This document shows, in pieces, positions 48,653-58,990 of a stretch of DNA of 64,000 nt. A program made the translations under genes and the position numbers. Under the pieces are notes generated by a model. That model was not told the DNA's origin, ran no database searches, and saw only the letters and a list, made by a program, of their open reading frames with translations. Source of the DNA: Janthinobacterium sp. (GTDB lineage: Bacteria; Pseudomonadota; Gammaproteobacteria; Burkholderiales; Burkholderiaceae_D). Location of the stretch: NCBI GenBank assembly GCA_003133225.1, contig PKWL01000046.1, positions 1 to 64,000 on the forward strand. The letters run 5' to 3'. Every line of letters begins with the position of its first letter. Position 1 is the first letter of the stretch.

Positions 48653-50908
48653 ATGCCAAAAGATGAATTCTCGACTTCCGTGCAGCCCTATATTCCGGCT
48701 GAGGCCCACCTGCCGGAGATGACGTTACGCGCTCTGCTGATGGGAGTGGTCTTGGGCATGGTGTTTGGCGCTTCCTCGCTCTACCTGGTGCTGAAGGTGG
48801 GGTTGACGGTGAGCGCCTCGATCCCGGTGGCGGTGATCGCGATCACCTTGTTCGGGCTAGCCAAGAAGGTCGGCGGCAAGGATTCGACCATTCTTGAAAA
48901 CAGCATCACGCAGACGGCCGGTTCGGCCGGCGAGTCGATCGCCTTTGGCCTGGGCGTGACCATGCCTGCCATCTTGATTCTCGGCTTCGACCTGGAAATT
49001 TCGCGCGTCATGCTCGTGGGCGTTCTCGGCGGCTTGCTCGGCATCTTGATGATGATCCCCATGCGCCGCACCATGATCGTCGATCAGCATAGGGAACTTA
49101 AATTTCCCGAGGGTACCGCTTGCGCCGAAGTATTGAAGGCGGCGGCCAGCGACGCTTCCCGCCTTGCGGCCGGCGAGAGCATTCAGAAGGAATCGCAAGC
49201 GGCCAAGGATGCCAGGCAGCGCGCCGGCGTCATTTTCGGCGGCTTTGCCGTCGGCCTGCTGTATAAGGTGTTGAACGTGTCGTTCAAGGGGTGGAAGGAT
49301 ACGCCTGGCATCGAATTTGGCGCGCCCCTCAAGGCCGGTTCGCTCGGCGCCGAGGTGTCGCCTGAACTACTGGGCGTCGGTTACATCATCGGTCCGAAAA
49401 TCGCCGCCACCATGGCCGCCGGTGGCGTCCTGTCGTATCTGCTGCTTATTCCGATGATCAAGTTTTTCGGCGAGAAGCTGAACGTGGTGCTGGCGCCGGG
49501 CACCAAGCTGATCAGTGCAATGGACCCGAACGATATCCGCAGCGCCTATGTGCTCTATATCGGCGCCGGCGCCGTGGCCGCTGGCGGCCTGATCAGTTTG
49601 GCGCGCTCGCTGCCGATGATCGTAGGCAGCTTACGCTCTGGCTTGGCCGGCATGGGCAACGCTCGCAAGAGCGAATCCATCTTGCGCACGGAGCGCGATA
49701 TTGCGCTCAAATGGGTGATTCTCGGCTGCCTTGGGATCATCGCCGTCATCACGGTGTCCGCCCCACTGCACATGAACTTGCTTGGCGCGCTGCTGATCCT
49801 CGTGTTCGGTTTCCTGTTTGCGACCGTATCGTCGCGCCTGACCGGCCAGATCGGCTCGTCTTCGAACCCGATTTCAGGCATGACGGTGGCAACGCTGCTG
49901 TTTACCTGCTTGATTTTTTTGCTCATGGGCTGGACCGGCGGCCAGTATTACGTGACGGCGCTGTCGGTGGGCGCCATCGTCTGCATCGCCGCCAGCAATG
50001 CCGGCACCACGTCGCAGGACTTGAAAACAGGCTACCTGGTGGGCGCGACTCCGCGCCTGCAGCAGTATGCGATTTTGGCTGGCGCCCTGTCGTCGGCACT
50101 CGTCTTGGGGCCTATCTTGCTGAAACTGAACGATGCGAGCACGGTCTACGTGCCGGCGGCGCAAGTGGCGCCCGGCCTGAGCGTGGACGCCTCGAGCCTG
50201 ACGGCAACGGCGCGCCTGCAAGGCCCGCAGGCCGCCTCCGATGGCAAGACCTATAAAGTCTGGCAAAAGACCGACGCCGTCGGCGGCCCGGCCGGGAAAT
50301 ATCTGGTCGCCGCCGACGGCAAGCTGGCCTATCTGGTCGATCCCGGCATCAACGGCACTCACCATCGGCGTCCGGATGGATCGGAAGTGAAGAAATTCGA
50401 TGCGCCGAAGGCCGTTCTGATGTCCTACATCATCAAAGGCATTCTCGACCGTCAGTTGCCGTGGACGCTGGTCCTGTTCGGTGTCATGATCGCCGTCGTG
50501 CTGGAAATGGCCGGCATTCAATCCTTGGCCTTCTCGGTCGGCGTCTACCTGCCGCTGTCTTCGACGGCGCCGATCTTCGTCGGCGGCGCGATCCGCTGGC
50601 TGGCCGACCGCCGCAACAACCGTCTGCCGTCCAACGCCAATCGGACGGAAGGAGAACAACAGTTGGCGGGCGATCGCAGCCCGGGCGTGCTGCTGGCATC
50701 CGGCTACATCGCCGGCGGCGCCTTGGCCGGCATCATCATCGCCATCACGGCGGGCCTACTGACCAACTTCGACCAGGCCATGACCAACTGGGCCGAGCAT
50801 GGCAATCCATTCTTCGAAGGCCACAACGCGGATGCCTTGTCGCTGCTGCCTTACGCCGCGCTCACGCTCCTGTTGTACTGGACGGCACGGGAAAAAAGGG
50901 CGCCTTGA
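48653..50908 (+). CDS. OPT family oligopeptide/metal-chelate transporter
   Basis: Polytopic secondary transporter of 751 residues with about 15 hydrophobic segments. I start at MPKDEFSTSVQPYIPAEAHL (48653), which has GGGGAACGAG before it; the longer frame begins with unlikely residues. Family marks are LPEMTLRALLMGVVLGMVFG, SITQTAGSAGESIAFG, ELKFPEGTACAEVLKAA and NAGTTSQDLKTGYLVGATP. The OPT family moves oligopeptides or metal-siderophore complexes with protons. A soluble loop of about 100 residues near 520-610 (AQVAPGLSVDASSLTATAR) is typical of the bacterial branch. Substrate unknown. Confidence 0.93.
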   Translation: MPKDEFSTSVQPYIPAEAHLPEMTLRALLMGVVLGMVFGASSLYLVLKVGLTVSASIPVAVIAITLFGLAKKVGGKDSTILENSITQTAGSAGESIAFGLGVTMPAILILGFDLEISRVMLVGVLGGLLGILMMIPMRRTMIVDQHRELKFPEGTACAEVLKAAASDASRLAAGESIQKESQAAKDARQRAGVIFGGFAVGLLYKVLNVSFKGWKDTPGIEFGAPLKAGSLGAEVSPELLGVGYIIGPKIAATMAAGGVLSYLLLIPMIKFFGEKLNVVLAPGTKLISAMDPNDIRSAYVLYIGAGAVAAGGLISLARSLPMIVGSLRSGLAGMGNARKSESILRTERDIALKWVILGCLGIIAVITVSAPLHMNLLGALLILVFGFLFATVSSRLTGQIGSSSNPISGMTVATLLFTCLIFLLMGWTGGQYYVTALSVGAIVCIAASNAGTTSQDLKTGYLVGATPRLQQYAILAGALSSALVLGPILLKLNDASTVYVPAAQVAPGLSVDASSLTATARLQGPQAASDGKTYKVWQKTDAVGGPAGKYLVAADGKLAYLVDPGINGTHHRRPDGSEVKKFDAPKAVLMSYIIKGILDRQLPWTLVLFGVMIAVVLEMAGIQSLAFSVGVYLPLSSTAPIFVGGAIRWLADRRNNRLPSNANRTEGEQQLAGDRSPGVLLASGYIAGGALAGIIIAITAGLLTNFDQAMTNWAEHGNPFFEGHNADALSLLPYAALTLLLYWTAREKRAP

Positions 50909-51354
50909 CCGGGGCAGTTCGCTAGCTGGCACAGCGCGAAGCCAATAGCCAAGCGCTGTCCCGGGTATTGCCGGGGCCGCGGCCAAGGCAATTGGCTGAT
51001 CAATCGGCCCCCACAGCGCGGGCCGGATTGAAGTTAAAGCAATTTTTGTCCAGGGTTCCGGCGGCTCCCCATGTCTTGGACCATTTCGTCGCCGATGGCA
51101 AAAGCGGGTACGCCAGGGGCCCACCGTGCGCGACCTGAGGCACCGGCGCAACCGGGCGCACGTGATCTGCGCACTTGACCTAAAAACGGGCGGGCCAAAT
51201 TTCGGGAGCGACTACAATGCGGCATGCCCGCCCGTCTCAAAGGGGCGGCAAGGCGGTATTTCGGCAATCCTGGCCCCAAACGGGCCGACTTGTCGTATAT
51301 TGGTCCTGCAATCTTATCTACCATTGCACCCCATTTTTAAAGGACTTTCCCATC
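50909..51354. other. intergenic stretch upstream of ppnN
   Basis: About 445 bases with no supported gene. A minus-strand phrase GVPAFAIGDEMVQDM near 51070 resembles thioredoxin-fold oxidoreductase ends, but it has no partner sequence and is likely chance or decay. AT-rich DNA at 51290-51340 with TTGTCG and TATCTA may hold the ppnN promoter. Confidence 0.35.
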
Positions 51355-52725
51355 ATGGAACATGACGTCGTCGATATCCTGATTTCGCCCGAGGGCCGCA
51401 TGGAGGTGCTCTCCAAGGCGGAAGTCAACAAGCTGCTCGACACCAGCCAGGGCGGTCTATACAATATTTTTCGCAATTGCGCTCTGGCCGTGCTCAATTG
51501 CGGCAGTACGGTCGATGACGGCAAGGAACTGCTGGAGCGCTATCAGTCGTTCGACATCAGCATCATCCAGCGCGAGCGCGGAATCAAGCTCGACATCAAA
51601 GGCGCGCCCGCGATCGCCTTCGTCGATGGCAAGATGATTAAGGGCATCCACGAGCACCTGTTTGCCGTCTTGCGCGATATTGTCTTTGTCAGCGACGAGA
51701 TCACGGACAACCCGAAGTTTGATATGGATAGCACCGAAGGCATCACCGATTCGGTGTTTCACATCCTGCGTAATGCGAACGTGCTGCACACGCAAATCAA
51801 TCCTAACTTGGTGGTGTGCTGGGGCGGCCATTCGATCAATCGCGCAGAATACAATTATTCGAAAGAAGTCGGATATCAAATGGGCTTGCGTGGTCTCGAC
51901 ATATGCACCGGTTGTGGCCCGGGCGCAATGAAAGGGCCGATGAAGGGCGCTACCATAGGCCACGCCAAGCAACGCCTTCAAACCGGGCGCTATCTGGGCA
52001 TTTCCGAGCCGGGCATTATCGCGGCCGAATCGCCGAACCCGATCGTCAACGACTTGGTGATCATGCCCGACATTGAAAAACGGCTGGAAGCATTCGTGCG
52101 TACCGGCCATGGCATCGTGGTCTTTCCCGGCGGCGCCGGCACGGCGGAAGAGATTTTGTACATTCTCGGCATTCTTTTGCACCCTGAGAACGCCGAAATG
52201 CCGTTTCCGCTGGTATTTACGGGGCCGGAAACGTCGCGCGAATATTTCATCCAGATCAACCAGTTCATCAGCGATACGCTGGGACCCGAGGCCCAGCTTC
52301 GCTACAAGATCATCATTGACGATCCGGAACTGGTGGCGCGCGAAATGCTGGCGGGGATCAGGCTGGTGCGCGATTTCCGCAAGCTACGCAGCGACGCCTA
52401 TTATTTCAACTGGCTTTTGAAGATCGACCGTGAATTTCAGAAGCCATTCGCGCCGTCGCACGCAAACATGCGCAATCTGAGCTTGCACAAAGACCAGGAG
52501 ACGCACTTGCTGGCGGCTAATTTGCGCCGTGCATTCTCGGGCGTGGTCGCCGGCAACGTGAAGGACGAGGGGATTCGGGAGATCGAGAAATACGGACACT
52601 TCGAAATTCATGGAGACCCCGAGATCACGGGGCCGATGGACGCGCTCTTGTCGTCGTTCGTGGCGCAGCACCGGATGAAGCTGACGGGGAAAGCCTACGT
52701 CCCGTGTTACCGCGTGATTCAATAA
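51355..52725 (+). CDS. ppnN: nucleotide 5'-monophosphate nucleosidase PpnN (YgdH)
   Basis: Cleaves purine and pyrimidine nucleoside monophosphates to base and ribose-5-phosphate; in E. coli it is activated by (p)ppGpp. I start at MEHDVVDILISPEGRMEVLS (51355), preceded by AAAGGAC; 456 residues. The LOG/Rossmann core has CWGGHSINRAEYNYSKEVGY and CTGCGPGAMKGPMKGATIGH. The PGGxGTxxE motif appears as PGGAGTAEEILYILG. The N-terminal alarmone-binding-type domain and the C-terminal domain ending YVPCYRVIQ are both present. It ends near a strong hairpin. Confidence 0.95.
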   Translation: MEHDVVDILISPEGRMEVLSKAEVNKLLDTSQGGLYNIFRNCALAVLNCGSTVDDGKELLERYQSFDISIIQRERGIKLDIKGAPAIAFVDGKMIKGIHEHLFAVLRDIVFVSDEITDNPKFDMDSTEGITDSVFHILRNANVLHTQINPNLVVCWGGHSINRAEYNYSKEVGYQMGLRGLDICTGCGPGAMKGPMKGATIGHAKQRLQTGRYLGISEPGIIAAESPNPIVNDLVIMPDIEKRLEAFVRTGHGIVVFPGGAGTAEEILYILGILLHPENAEMPFPLVFTGPETSREYFIQINQFISDTLGPEAQLRYKIIIDDPELVAREMLAGIRLVRDFRKLRSDAYYFNWLLKIDREFQKPFAPSHANMRNLSLHKDQETHLLAANLRRAFSGVVAGNVKDEGIREIEKYGHFEIHGDPEITGPMDALLSSFVAQHRMKLTGKAYVPCYRVIQ

Positions 52726-52740
52726 AGGGGGAGCGCCCGC

Positions 52741-52778
52741 GCGCCGATGGCGACGGACGTCGCCATCGGCGCATTTTC
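52741..52778. terminator. 14-bp perfect stem-loop between ppnN and lysS
   Basis: GCGCCGATGGCGAC, a GGAC loop and the exact complement (52759-52772) are followed by ATTTT on the plus strand. The gene ends converge here, so it may serve both directions. The T run is short, so efficiency is uncertain. Confidence 0.6.
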
Positions 52779-52919
52779 GGAAGCTGCCGGGCGGGCCCGG
52801 CGCCGATAGCCATGTGGAGGGCGCTTTATCGCTCCGGCTTGCTTGGAATCAAACGCTCTGCTCCAAGAACGGGGCGATTGTGAGCGCCCCGGCCCAGGTC
52901 AATCGTGGCGCCGGCGTTC

Positions 52920-54449
52920 TTAATCTTCGCGCCGCAGATGCGGGAACAAAATCACGTCGCGGATATTTGGTGAGTCCGTGATGATCATGATCAAGCGGTC
53001 GATGCCGATGCCACAACCGCCTGCCGGCGGCATACCATACTCGAGCGCGCGGATATAGTCGGCGTCGTAATACATTGCTTCCTCATCGCCCGAGTTTTTC
53101 GCTTCCACCTGCGCCAGAAAGCGCGCCGCTTGGTCTTCCGGATCGTTCAACTCCGAAAATCCATTGGCGATCTCGCGTCCTACCATGAATAACTCGAAGC
53201 GTTCGGTGATGCCGGGCACGGTGTCGGACGCGCGTGCCAGCGGCGAAACCTCGACCGGGTAGTCGATGATGTAGGTAGGCTCCCACAATTGCGCTTCGGC
53301 GGTTTCTTCAAACAGCGCCAGCTGCAAGGCGCCAAGCCCCATGCTGGGAAATGGCTTGACGCCGAACTGGAGCAATTCAGCCTTTAAGAACTCCGCGTCG
53401 TGTAACTGCTCGTTGGTGTAATGCGGCGCGAACTTGTTGATTGCGCCGACGATCGTCAAACGATGGAAAGGCTTGCTCAGATCGAGTTCGCGGCCGCCGT
53501 AAGTGAGCGCCGCGCAGCCGTTCGCATCGATCGCCGTTTGCCGGATCACCTGTTCGGTGAAGTCCATCAGCCACTGGTAATCGACGTAGGCGGCATAGAA
53601 TTCCATCATCGTAAATTCTGGATTGTGACGCGGCGACACGCCTTCATTGCGGAAATTGCGGTTCACTTCGAATACGCGCTCGAAGCCGCCGACGACGAGG
53701 CGCTTCAAATACAGCTCGGGCGCGATGCGCAGGAACATCTGCATGTCGAGCGCGTTGTGGTGGGTGATAAAAGGCTTGGCCGCGGCACCGCCGGGGATGG
53801 CGTGCAACATCGGGGTTTCCACTTCCATGAAGTCGTTCTTCTCCATGAACTGGCGGATCGACGAAATGGCAGCGGTACGCGCCTTGAAGGTGCGGCGCGT
53901 CTCTTCACTCATGATCAAGTCGACATAACGCTGACGGTATTTGGTTTCCTGATCGGCCAGGCCGTGGAATTTATCGGGCAGCGGACGCAGCGACTTGGTG
54001 ATCAGGCGCAAGGCGGTGACCTTGATGGTCAGCTCGTTTGTCTTGGTCCTAAACAGGGTGCCGGTCACGCCCAAGATGTCGCCCAGATCGTAGTGGCGCA
54101 GCGCCGTTATCGCCGCTTCGCCGGTGTGGTCTAAGGTGACGTAGATCTGGATACGGCCATCAGCCCGGACGCCGGAAGCATCCTGCAAGGTCGCAAATGC
54201 AGCTTTTTTGCCTGTTTCACGCTTGAGCATCATGCGCCCGGCCACCACCACGGTGATATTTTCCGCTTCCAGTTCTTCGCGCGTCTTAGCGCCATACTGC
54301 CGGTGCAGGTCGGCCGCCTTATGCTGCGGGCGGAAGTCGTTCGGGAAGGCGATGCCCTGGGCGCGTAGTGCGCTCAGCTTGGCGCGGCGCTCGGCGATGA
54401 TCTTGTTTTCATCGGGAGCCGGGGCTTGTTCTTGGGGGGCCGTTGTCAT
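52920..54449 (-). CDS. lysS: lysyl-tRNA synthetase (class II)
   Basis: The 509-residue enzyme charges tRNA-Lys. The N-terminal OB fold starts near residue 65 ([24 protein letters not shown]). Class II motif 1 lies around [20 protein letters not shown]. Motif 2 is [19 protein letters not shown] and motif 3 [16 protein letters not shown]. The Lys pocket phrase [18 protein letters not shown] is intact. It follows the HAD phosphatase gene by 24 bases and forms a prfB-HAD-lysS transcription unit; prfB-lysS pairing is known from E. coli. Confidence 0.97.
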   Translation of the reverse strand: MTTAPQEQAPAPDENKIIAERRAKLSALRAQGIAFPNDFRPQHKAADLHRQYGAKTREELEAENITVVVAGRMMLKRETGKKAAFATLQDASGVRADGRIQIYVTLDHTGEAAITALRHYDLGDILGVTGTLFRTKTNELTIKVTALRLITKSLRPLPDKFHGLADQETKYRQRYVDLIMSEETRRTFKARTAAISSIRQFMEKNDFMEVETPMLHAIPGGAAAKPFITHHNALDMQMFLRIAPELYLKRLVVGGFERVFEVNRNFRNEGVSPRHNPEFTMMEFYAAYVDYQWLMDFTEQVIRQTAIDANGCAALTYGGRELDLSKPFHRLTIVGAINKFAPHYTNEQLHDAEFLKAELLQFGVKPFPSMGLGALQLALFEETAEAQLWEPTYIIDYPVEVSPLARASDTVPGITERFELFMVGREIANGFSELNDPEDQAARFLAQVEAKNSGDEEAMYYDADYIRALEYGMPPAGGCGIGIDRLIMIITDSPNIRDVILFPHLRRED

Positions 54450-54473
54450 AGGTTTTTCTGTCTAAGTTGGTAA

Positions 54474-55154
54474 TTAATTGCAAGGTGCCACGTCGGCAAA
54501 CAGCTTGCTCGACATGGCGCCAAAGTCGGGTGCGATGCAGATCACGTTGTCGAACTCGGCGAATGCCGAGGCGGGCAGGGTGGTCGTTAGCACCACCGCG
54601 CGCATGCCGGCGCGGCGCGCCGCTTCCACGCCCAGCGGTGCGTCTTCAAATACAATGCAGTTCTCGGGCAAGGCGCCAACGCGCTTGGCCGCCATCAGGA
54701 ATACGTCCGGATGGGGCTTGCCGCGTTTGACGTCGGCGGCGCCGACAATGGCGTCGAAATGGCGGCGCAGATCGAGCCCGTCCAGCGTGAAAGCGATGTT
54801 TTCGCTCGGCGCCGCAGTGCCGACCACCAGCGCGATGCGGCGGCTCTTGGCGTGGGCGAGCAGCGCCTCGAATCCTTTGACGGGGGCCTGGTGCGCCTGG
54901 TACAGGGCGCGGTATACGGATTCCTTTTCCCTGATCAAGGCATCGGTTTCCACATCGCTCAGATGGTCGCCGAGATAGGTGCGGATGATTTCATGCCCTT
55001 GACGTCCGGCCGTGTCCCGGAAAAAACGCTCGACATCGACGTCCTGCCCGTGGTTCGCGAAAAACGTCACCCACGCTCTGGTGTGAAATGACATGTTATC
55101 GACGATGGTGCCGTCCATGTCGAAGATGAACGCGCGCTGCTGGTCATCGGTCAT
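54474..55154 (-). CDS. HAD family phosphatase, beta-phosphoglucomutase-like
   Basis: The 226-residue cytosolic HAD hydrolase has the nucleophile motif FIFDMDGTIVDNM, a helical cap of the C1 type, Thr in VVGTAAPSEN, Lys in DVKRGKPHPDVFLM and the acidic pair in CIVFEDAPLGVEAARRAGM. The GKPxPD phrase is typical of sugar-phosphate phosphatases and beta-phosphoglucomutases. It lies between prfB and lysS, three and 24 bases away. The substrate is unknown. Confidence 0.92.
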   Translation of the reverse strand: MTDDQQRAFIFDMDGTIVDNMSFHTRAWVTFFANHGQDVDVERFFRDTAGRQGHEIIRTYLGDHLSDVETDALIREKESVYRALYQAHQAPVKGFEALLAHAKSRRIALVVGTAAPSENIAFTLDGLDLRRHFDAIVGAADVKRGKPHPDVFLMAAKRVGALPENCIVFEDAPLGVEAARRAGMRAVVLTTTLPASAFAEFDNVICIAPDFGAMSSKLFADVAPCN

Positions 55155-55157
55155 CGC

Positions 55158-56262
55158 TTATACGCCTTGTTTGAGCGAGGCGGAAATGAACTCGTCGATG
55201 TCGCCATCCAAAACGCCTTTGGTGTTGCCGGTCTCGACTCCGGTGCGCAGGTCCTTGACACGCGATTGATCGAGCACGTAGGAACGGATCTGGTGGCCCC
55301 AGCCGACATCGGTCTTTGAGTCTTCCAGCTTCTGCTGCTCGCTCATGCGCTTGCGCAACTCGTGCTCATACAGTCGCGACTTTAGCATTTCCATCGCTTC
55401 GGCGCGGTTGCGGTGCTGGCTGCGGTCATTCTGGCACTGCACGACGATACCCGTCGGCGCATGAGTCATGCGGACGGCAGAGTCGGTCTTGTTGATGTGC
55501 TGGCCGCCGGCGCCCGACGCGCGGTAGGTGTCGATGCGCAGATCGGCCGGGTTGATGTCGATCTGGATCGAGTCATCGACTTCCGGATACACAAACAGGC
55601 TGCAAAATGACGTGTGGCGCCCGTTGGCCGAGTCGAACGGGGACTTTCGCACCAGCCTGTGGACCCCGGTTTCCGTGCGCAAAAAGCCGTAAGCGTGATC
55701 GCCTTCGACTTTCAACGTGGCGGTCTTGATGCCGGCGATTTCGCCATCGGACTGTTCCAAGATCTCGACCTTGAAGCCCTTGCGTTCGCAATAACGCAAG
55801 TATTGACGCAAAATCATCGACGCCCAATCTTGCGCCTCGGTGCCGCCGGCGCCGGCCTGAATGTCGATAAAGCAGTTGTTCGGGTCCATCGGATCGTTGA
55901 ACATCCGACGAAATTCCATGTCTTCGATGACTTTTTTGATGCCATCGACGTCTTTGATGATCGCTTCTAGCGTTTCGTCGTCCTGTTCCTCGCGCGCCAT
56001 GGAGAACAGGTCGCTGGCGTCGCGCAGGTCGGCGTCGGCCTCGGTCAGCGCAAAGACGATCGCCTCCAGCGCCTTTTTCTCTTTTCCGAGATCCTGGGCA
56101 CGTTTCGGATCGTTCCAGACGGTGGGATCCTCTAATTCTTCATTGACTTGTTCTAGCTTTTCTGCCTTGGTATCGAAGTCAAAGATACCTCCGAAGTTCG
56201 GCTTCGCGGGTCGTGAGATCGGCGAGCAGGGCGGAAAGGGCGTTGGTGCGTTCAGCTTCCAT
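55158..56262 (-). CDS. prfB: peptide chain release factor 2, programmed +1 frameshift
   Basis: Recognises UGA and UAA stop codons. Translation starts at 56262 ([18 protein letters not shown]) and the first 27 codons end at an in-frame TGA (56181-56179). A +1 shift at CTT-TGA-C continues into the main frame ([16 protein letters not shown] onwards) for 340 residues. The total of 367 is the normal RF2 length. An internal Met at 56000 is not the start. The anticodon-mimic region and the catalytic GGQ ([17 protein letters not shown]) are present. When RF2 is scarce the shift is favoured, which autoregulates the protein. It heads the prfB-HAD-lysS unit. Confidence 0.96.
56178..56192 (-). promoter_or_regulatory. 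prfB frameshift signal
   Basis: On the minus strand GGAGGT, two bases, then CTT TGA C. The internal Shine-Dalgarno-like element sits at the same short spacing from the slippery CUU codon as in E. coli (AGGGGGTATCTTTGAC), which promotes the +1 slip. Confidence 0.93.
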
Positions 56263-56830
56263 GATTTTCTGGTCTTTTAAGGTGAAATCAAACCTCAGAT
56301 TATACGCGCGCGCGATGCAAACCCGTAGGCCTATCGGACCGGACGCGGCTCCCGGCGGGCTGATTTGGGGCCGCTTGCACTTGTGCAATTGAAAATGGGG
56401 CCGCCCTTCGCCACCGAGCCCTAGACGCACGCCGCGCCGGGCGGATGCGCCAAACGTATGTCGTAGAAACTAGTAGCTCAATAAAAAAACCGAGTGAGAA
56501 CTCAAGCTCCTTGTGCGTTCTATGCTTGCGCTATCACGAATTATGATACGATAAAATGTATGCAAATCGGCAATTACGGTTGTTCGTTTTCGCTAACGCC
56601 AGGATGGATGCGAGTTCACTTAGCCCTGTTGGGCGCTGAAACGGGTGCCCTTTGCGCTGGACGCGCTGGCCCTGGGGTCAATGCATGCCGGCAGGCATGC
56701 GCAGTCCAAGATGCGCCCCGACGCGAGAAACGCTGGCAGAAACCAAGAGGGGAGGCGGCCTCACTCACGGCAAATAGCATTGCCAAATTCAATATTTTTG
56801 ATATCTGGACACCTGACCGGGAGCTTCGCC
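56263..56830. other. intergenic stretch upstream of prfB and the small exported gene
   Basis: About 570 bases. The part next to prfB is G+C-rich, with alternating CG runs (56308-56316). An AT-rich section at 56530-56580 with TTGCGC, TATGAT and TAAAAT words probably holds the promoter of the plus-strand gene. A frame from 56645 joins the downstream gene but its first 62 residues look non-coding. No RNA gene or repeat array is seen. Confidence 0.4.
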
Positions 56831-57265
56831 ATGCGAAATTTGCTTTTGGCCGTTTTCTTTGCGGCGTTAAATTGCTTAGCCGGCGGGGCCGCCCTCGGGG
56901 CCGCTCCAATTCCTGAACAGCCGTGGGTGGGAACGTGGATAATCGCACTTCGAGGGGGCAGCTGTCACGAGATCTATCGGCTACGCGCGGACGGGACGAT
57001 GCTAGTTACCAGCGCCGAAGAAGTAGCCGAGAGCAAATTTCAGATATCTTCTCAGCCTAACGAAAACGGTTTTTATAAGATGGTCGATACCATCACCAAG
57101 GACAACGGCAAAAAAGATTGTTCCGGTCAAGTCACAGTAGCCGGTCGCACTGTCACCCAGTTCATCCGCTTTCACCCTTCTGGAAATATGTTTCTCATGT
57201 GTGAAGAAGATGCACTGGAGAAATGCATCGGCTGGTTTGTGCGCCAAAAAGGCTTAGATTCCTGA
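56831..57265 (+). CDS. small exported protein of unknown function
   Basis: I start at MRNLLLAVFFAALNCLAGGA (56831), preceded by GGGAG, which gives a signal peptide cut near ALGA. The mature part of about 120 residues has four to five Cys (GGSCHEIYRLR, KKDCSGQVTV, MCEEDALEKCIGW), suited to disulfides in the periplasm. The pattern WVGTWIIAL ... EIYRLRADGTMLVTS resembles lipocalin-like or DUF-type small periplasmic domains. I do not recognise the family. It is convergent with recJ. Confidence 0.72.
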   Translation: MRNLLLAVFFAALNCLAGGAALGAAPIPEQPWVGTWIIALRGGSCHEIYRLRADGTMLVTSAEEVAESKFQISSQPNENGFYKMVDTITKDNGKKDCSGQVTVAGRTVTQFIRFHPSGNMFLMCEEDALEKCIGWFVRQKGLDS

Positions 57266-57295
57266 TCACCGCGCCGCTGGCCGACCCTAAAGAAG

Positions 57296-58990
57296 TCATG
57301 CCGGCTCGGCATGCTCCACCATCAGTTGCACCTTGGTGACACCATTGTATTCGTTCGCATCGAGCCGAAATGCGACCCGGGCCCGCTCGCCCATGGCTTC
57401 CGTGTGGCCAAACCATATGGCGTCGAAGCGCGTGCCGTTCTTTTCCAGCAATAGCTTCAAATGCCGATCCTTCAAGATGCGCTGGCTGACCACGCGAAAC
57501 TCATCGCAAAAAACGGGCATGGCAAAGCCTTGACCCCAGACTTGCTTGCCGAGCAGCTCAATAAACTGGGTCGTGTAATAAGCGTCTTCCAGCGGTCCAT
57601 CGGTTTCGATGACGCGCTCCAGCTGCTTTTGGCTGAGCCAGGCGCGGCCCACGGCCTCAAACGCTTCCGCAAACGCGGCGAAGGCGTCGGCGCGGATCGT
57701 CAAGCCGGCGGCCATCGCGTGGCCGCCGAATTTGTCGATGAGGCTGGGTGCGCGCTTGGACACGAGGTCGAGCGCATCGCGCAGGTGAAAGCCGGGTATG
57801 GAACGGCCCGAGCCCTTGATCCAGCCATCGGCGCCGGGCGCAAAGGTAAAGGTCGGGCGGAAGAATTTTTCCTTCAGACGCGAGGCGACGATGCCAATTA
57901 CGCCTTGGTGCCAAGTGGCATCGAAGACGCTGATGGTACTGCTGTTGGCTGGCACGAACTCGTCTACGTGGAGCAAGGCGGTGTCTTGCATTTCCGCTTC
58001 GATTTCGCGCCGTTTGAGGTTAATGTCGTTGAGCTGCTGCGCCAGCGCCCAAGCGCGCCCCTCATCGTCCGTGATGAGGCATTCGATCCCAAGCGACATG
58101 TCTTGCAGGCGCCCGGCCGCATTCAAGCGCGGTCCCAGCGCAAAGCCGAGGTCGAGCGGAGTGGCGCTGCGTGCTTCGCGCCCGGCCACGCGAAACAGGG
58201 CCGCCACGCCGGCATGCATGTGGTTGGCGCGTATGCGCTTTAAGCCTTGCGCCACCAGGATCCGGTTATTCGAATCGAGCTTGACCACGTCGGCCACAGT
58301 GCCGAGAGCCACCAAGTCGAGCAGGCTGTCCAGTTTCGGCTGGGGCAAGACGGCATACTGGCCGCGGCGGCGCAGTTCGGCGCGCAGCGCCAGCAGCACA
58401 TAAAACACGACGCCGACGCCGGCTAAATGCTTGCTGGGAAAGCCGCAGGCCGGCTGGTTGGGGTTGACAATCACGCTTGCGGCCGGCAAGGTGGCGCCCG
58501 GCAGATGGTGGTCAGTGACGAGCACTTCGATCCCGCGCCGGTTGGCCTCGGCTACGCCTTCGATGCTGGCGATGCCATTGTCGACGGTGATGATGATGTC
58601 GGGCGACTTTTCGCGCGCGGTCAGTGCCACGATTTCCGGCGTCAAGCCATAGCCGTATTCAAAACGATTGGGGACGATGAAATCGACTTCTGCACCCATG
58701 GCGCGCAGACCGCGCACAGCAGTGGCGCAGGCGGTCGCGCCATCGCAATCGTAGTCGGCCACGATGACCATGCGCTTGCCGGCGGCGATGGCATCGGCCA
58801 GGAACACCGCCGCGACCTCGATATGCAGCAGGCCGGCCGGCGGCATCAGCGCCACCAGTTCGTTCGACAGTTCGCTGGCATGGGTCAGCCCGCGTGACGC
58901 ATACAGGCGCGCCAAGACAGGATGGATTCCTTCCTGACGCAGCAACTCGGAGACGCGGAAGGGACAAGGGCGAGTGGCAAGGCGGGTCAT
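57296..58990 (-). CDS. recJ: single-stranded-DNA-specific exonuclease RecJ
   Basis: The 564-residue 5'-3' exonuclease works in recombination and mismatch repair. DHH-family motifs are clear: MVIVADYDCDGATAC (motif I), IITVDNGIAS (motif II), VLVTDHHLPGATLP (motif III) and LDLVALGTVADV (motif IV). The DHHA1 part has FDATWHQGVIGIVASRLKE and GGHAMAAGLTIR. The OB-type C-terminal domain ends with VTKVQLMVEHAE. Its start overlaps the upstream phosphoglycerate-mutase-like gene by four bases, so the two are coupled. Confidence 0.96.
   Translation of the reverse strand: MTRLATRPCPFRVSELLRQEGIHPVLARLYASRGLTHASELSNELVALMPPAGLLHIEVAAVFLADAIAAGKRMVIVADYDCDGATACATAVRGLRAMGAEVDFIVPNRFEYGYGLTPEIVALTAREKSPDIIITVDNGIASIEGVAEANRRGIEVLVTDHHLPGATLPAASVIVNPNQPACGFPSKHLAGVGVVFYVLLALRAELRRRGQYAVLPQPKLDSLLDLVALGTVADVVKLDSNNRILVAQGLKRIRANHMHAGVAALFRVAGREARSATPLDLGFALGPRLNAAGRLQDMSLGIECLITDDEGRAWALAQQLNDINLKRREIEAEMQDTALLHVDEFVPANSSTISVFDATWHQGVIGIVASRLKEKFFRPTFTFAPGADGWIKGSGRSIPGFHLRDALDLVSKRAPSLIDKFGGHAMAAGLTIRADAFAAFAEAFEAVGRAWLSQKQLERVIETDGPLEDAYYTTQFIELLGKQVWGQGFAMPVFCDEFRVVSQRILKDRHLKLLLEKNGTRFDAIWFGHTEAMGERARVAFRLDANEYNGVTKVQLMVEHAEPA

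Noticed and set aside
51034-51324. Thioredoxin-fold-like phrase on the minus strand upstream of ppnN
   Set aside because: Only about 15 residues fit; no active-site CxxC and no start.
55158-56000. prfB as a truncated gene
   Set aside because: The missing N-terminus is in the neighbouring frame behind a standard +1 frameshift site.
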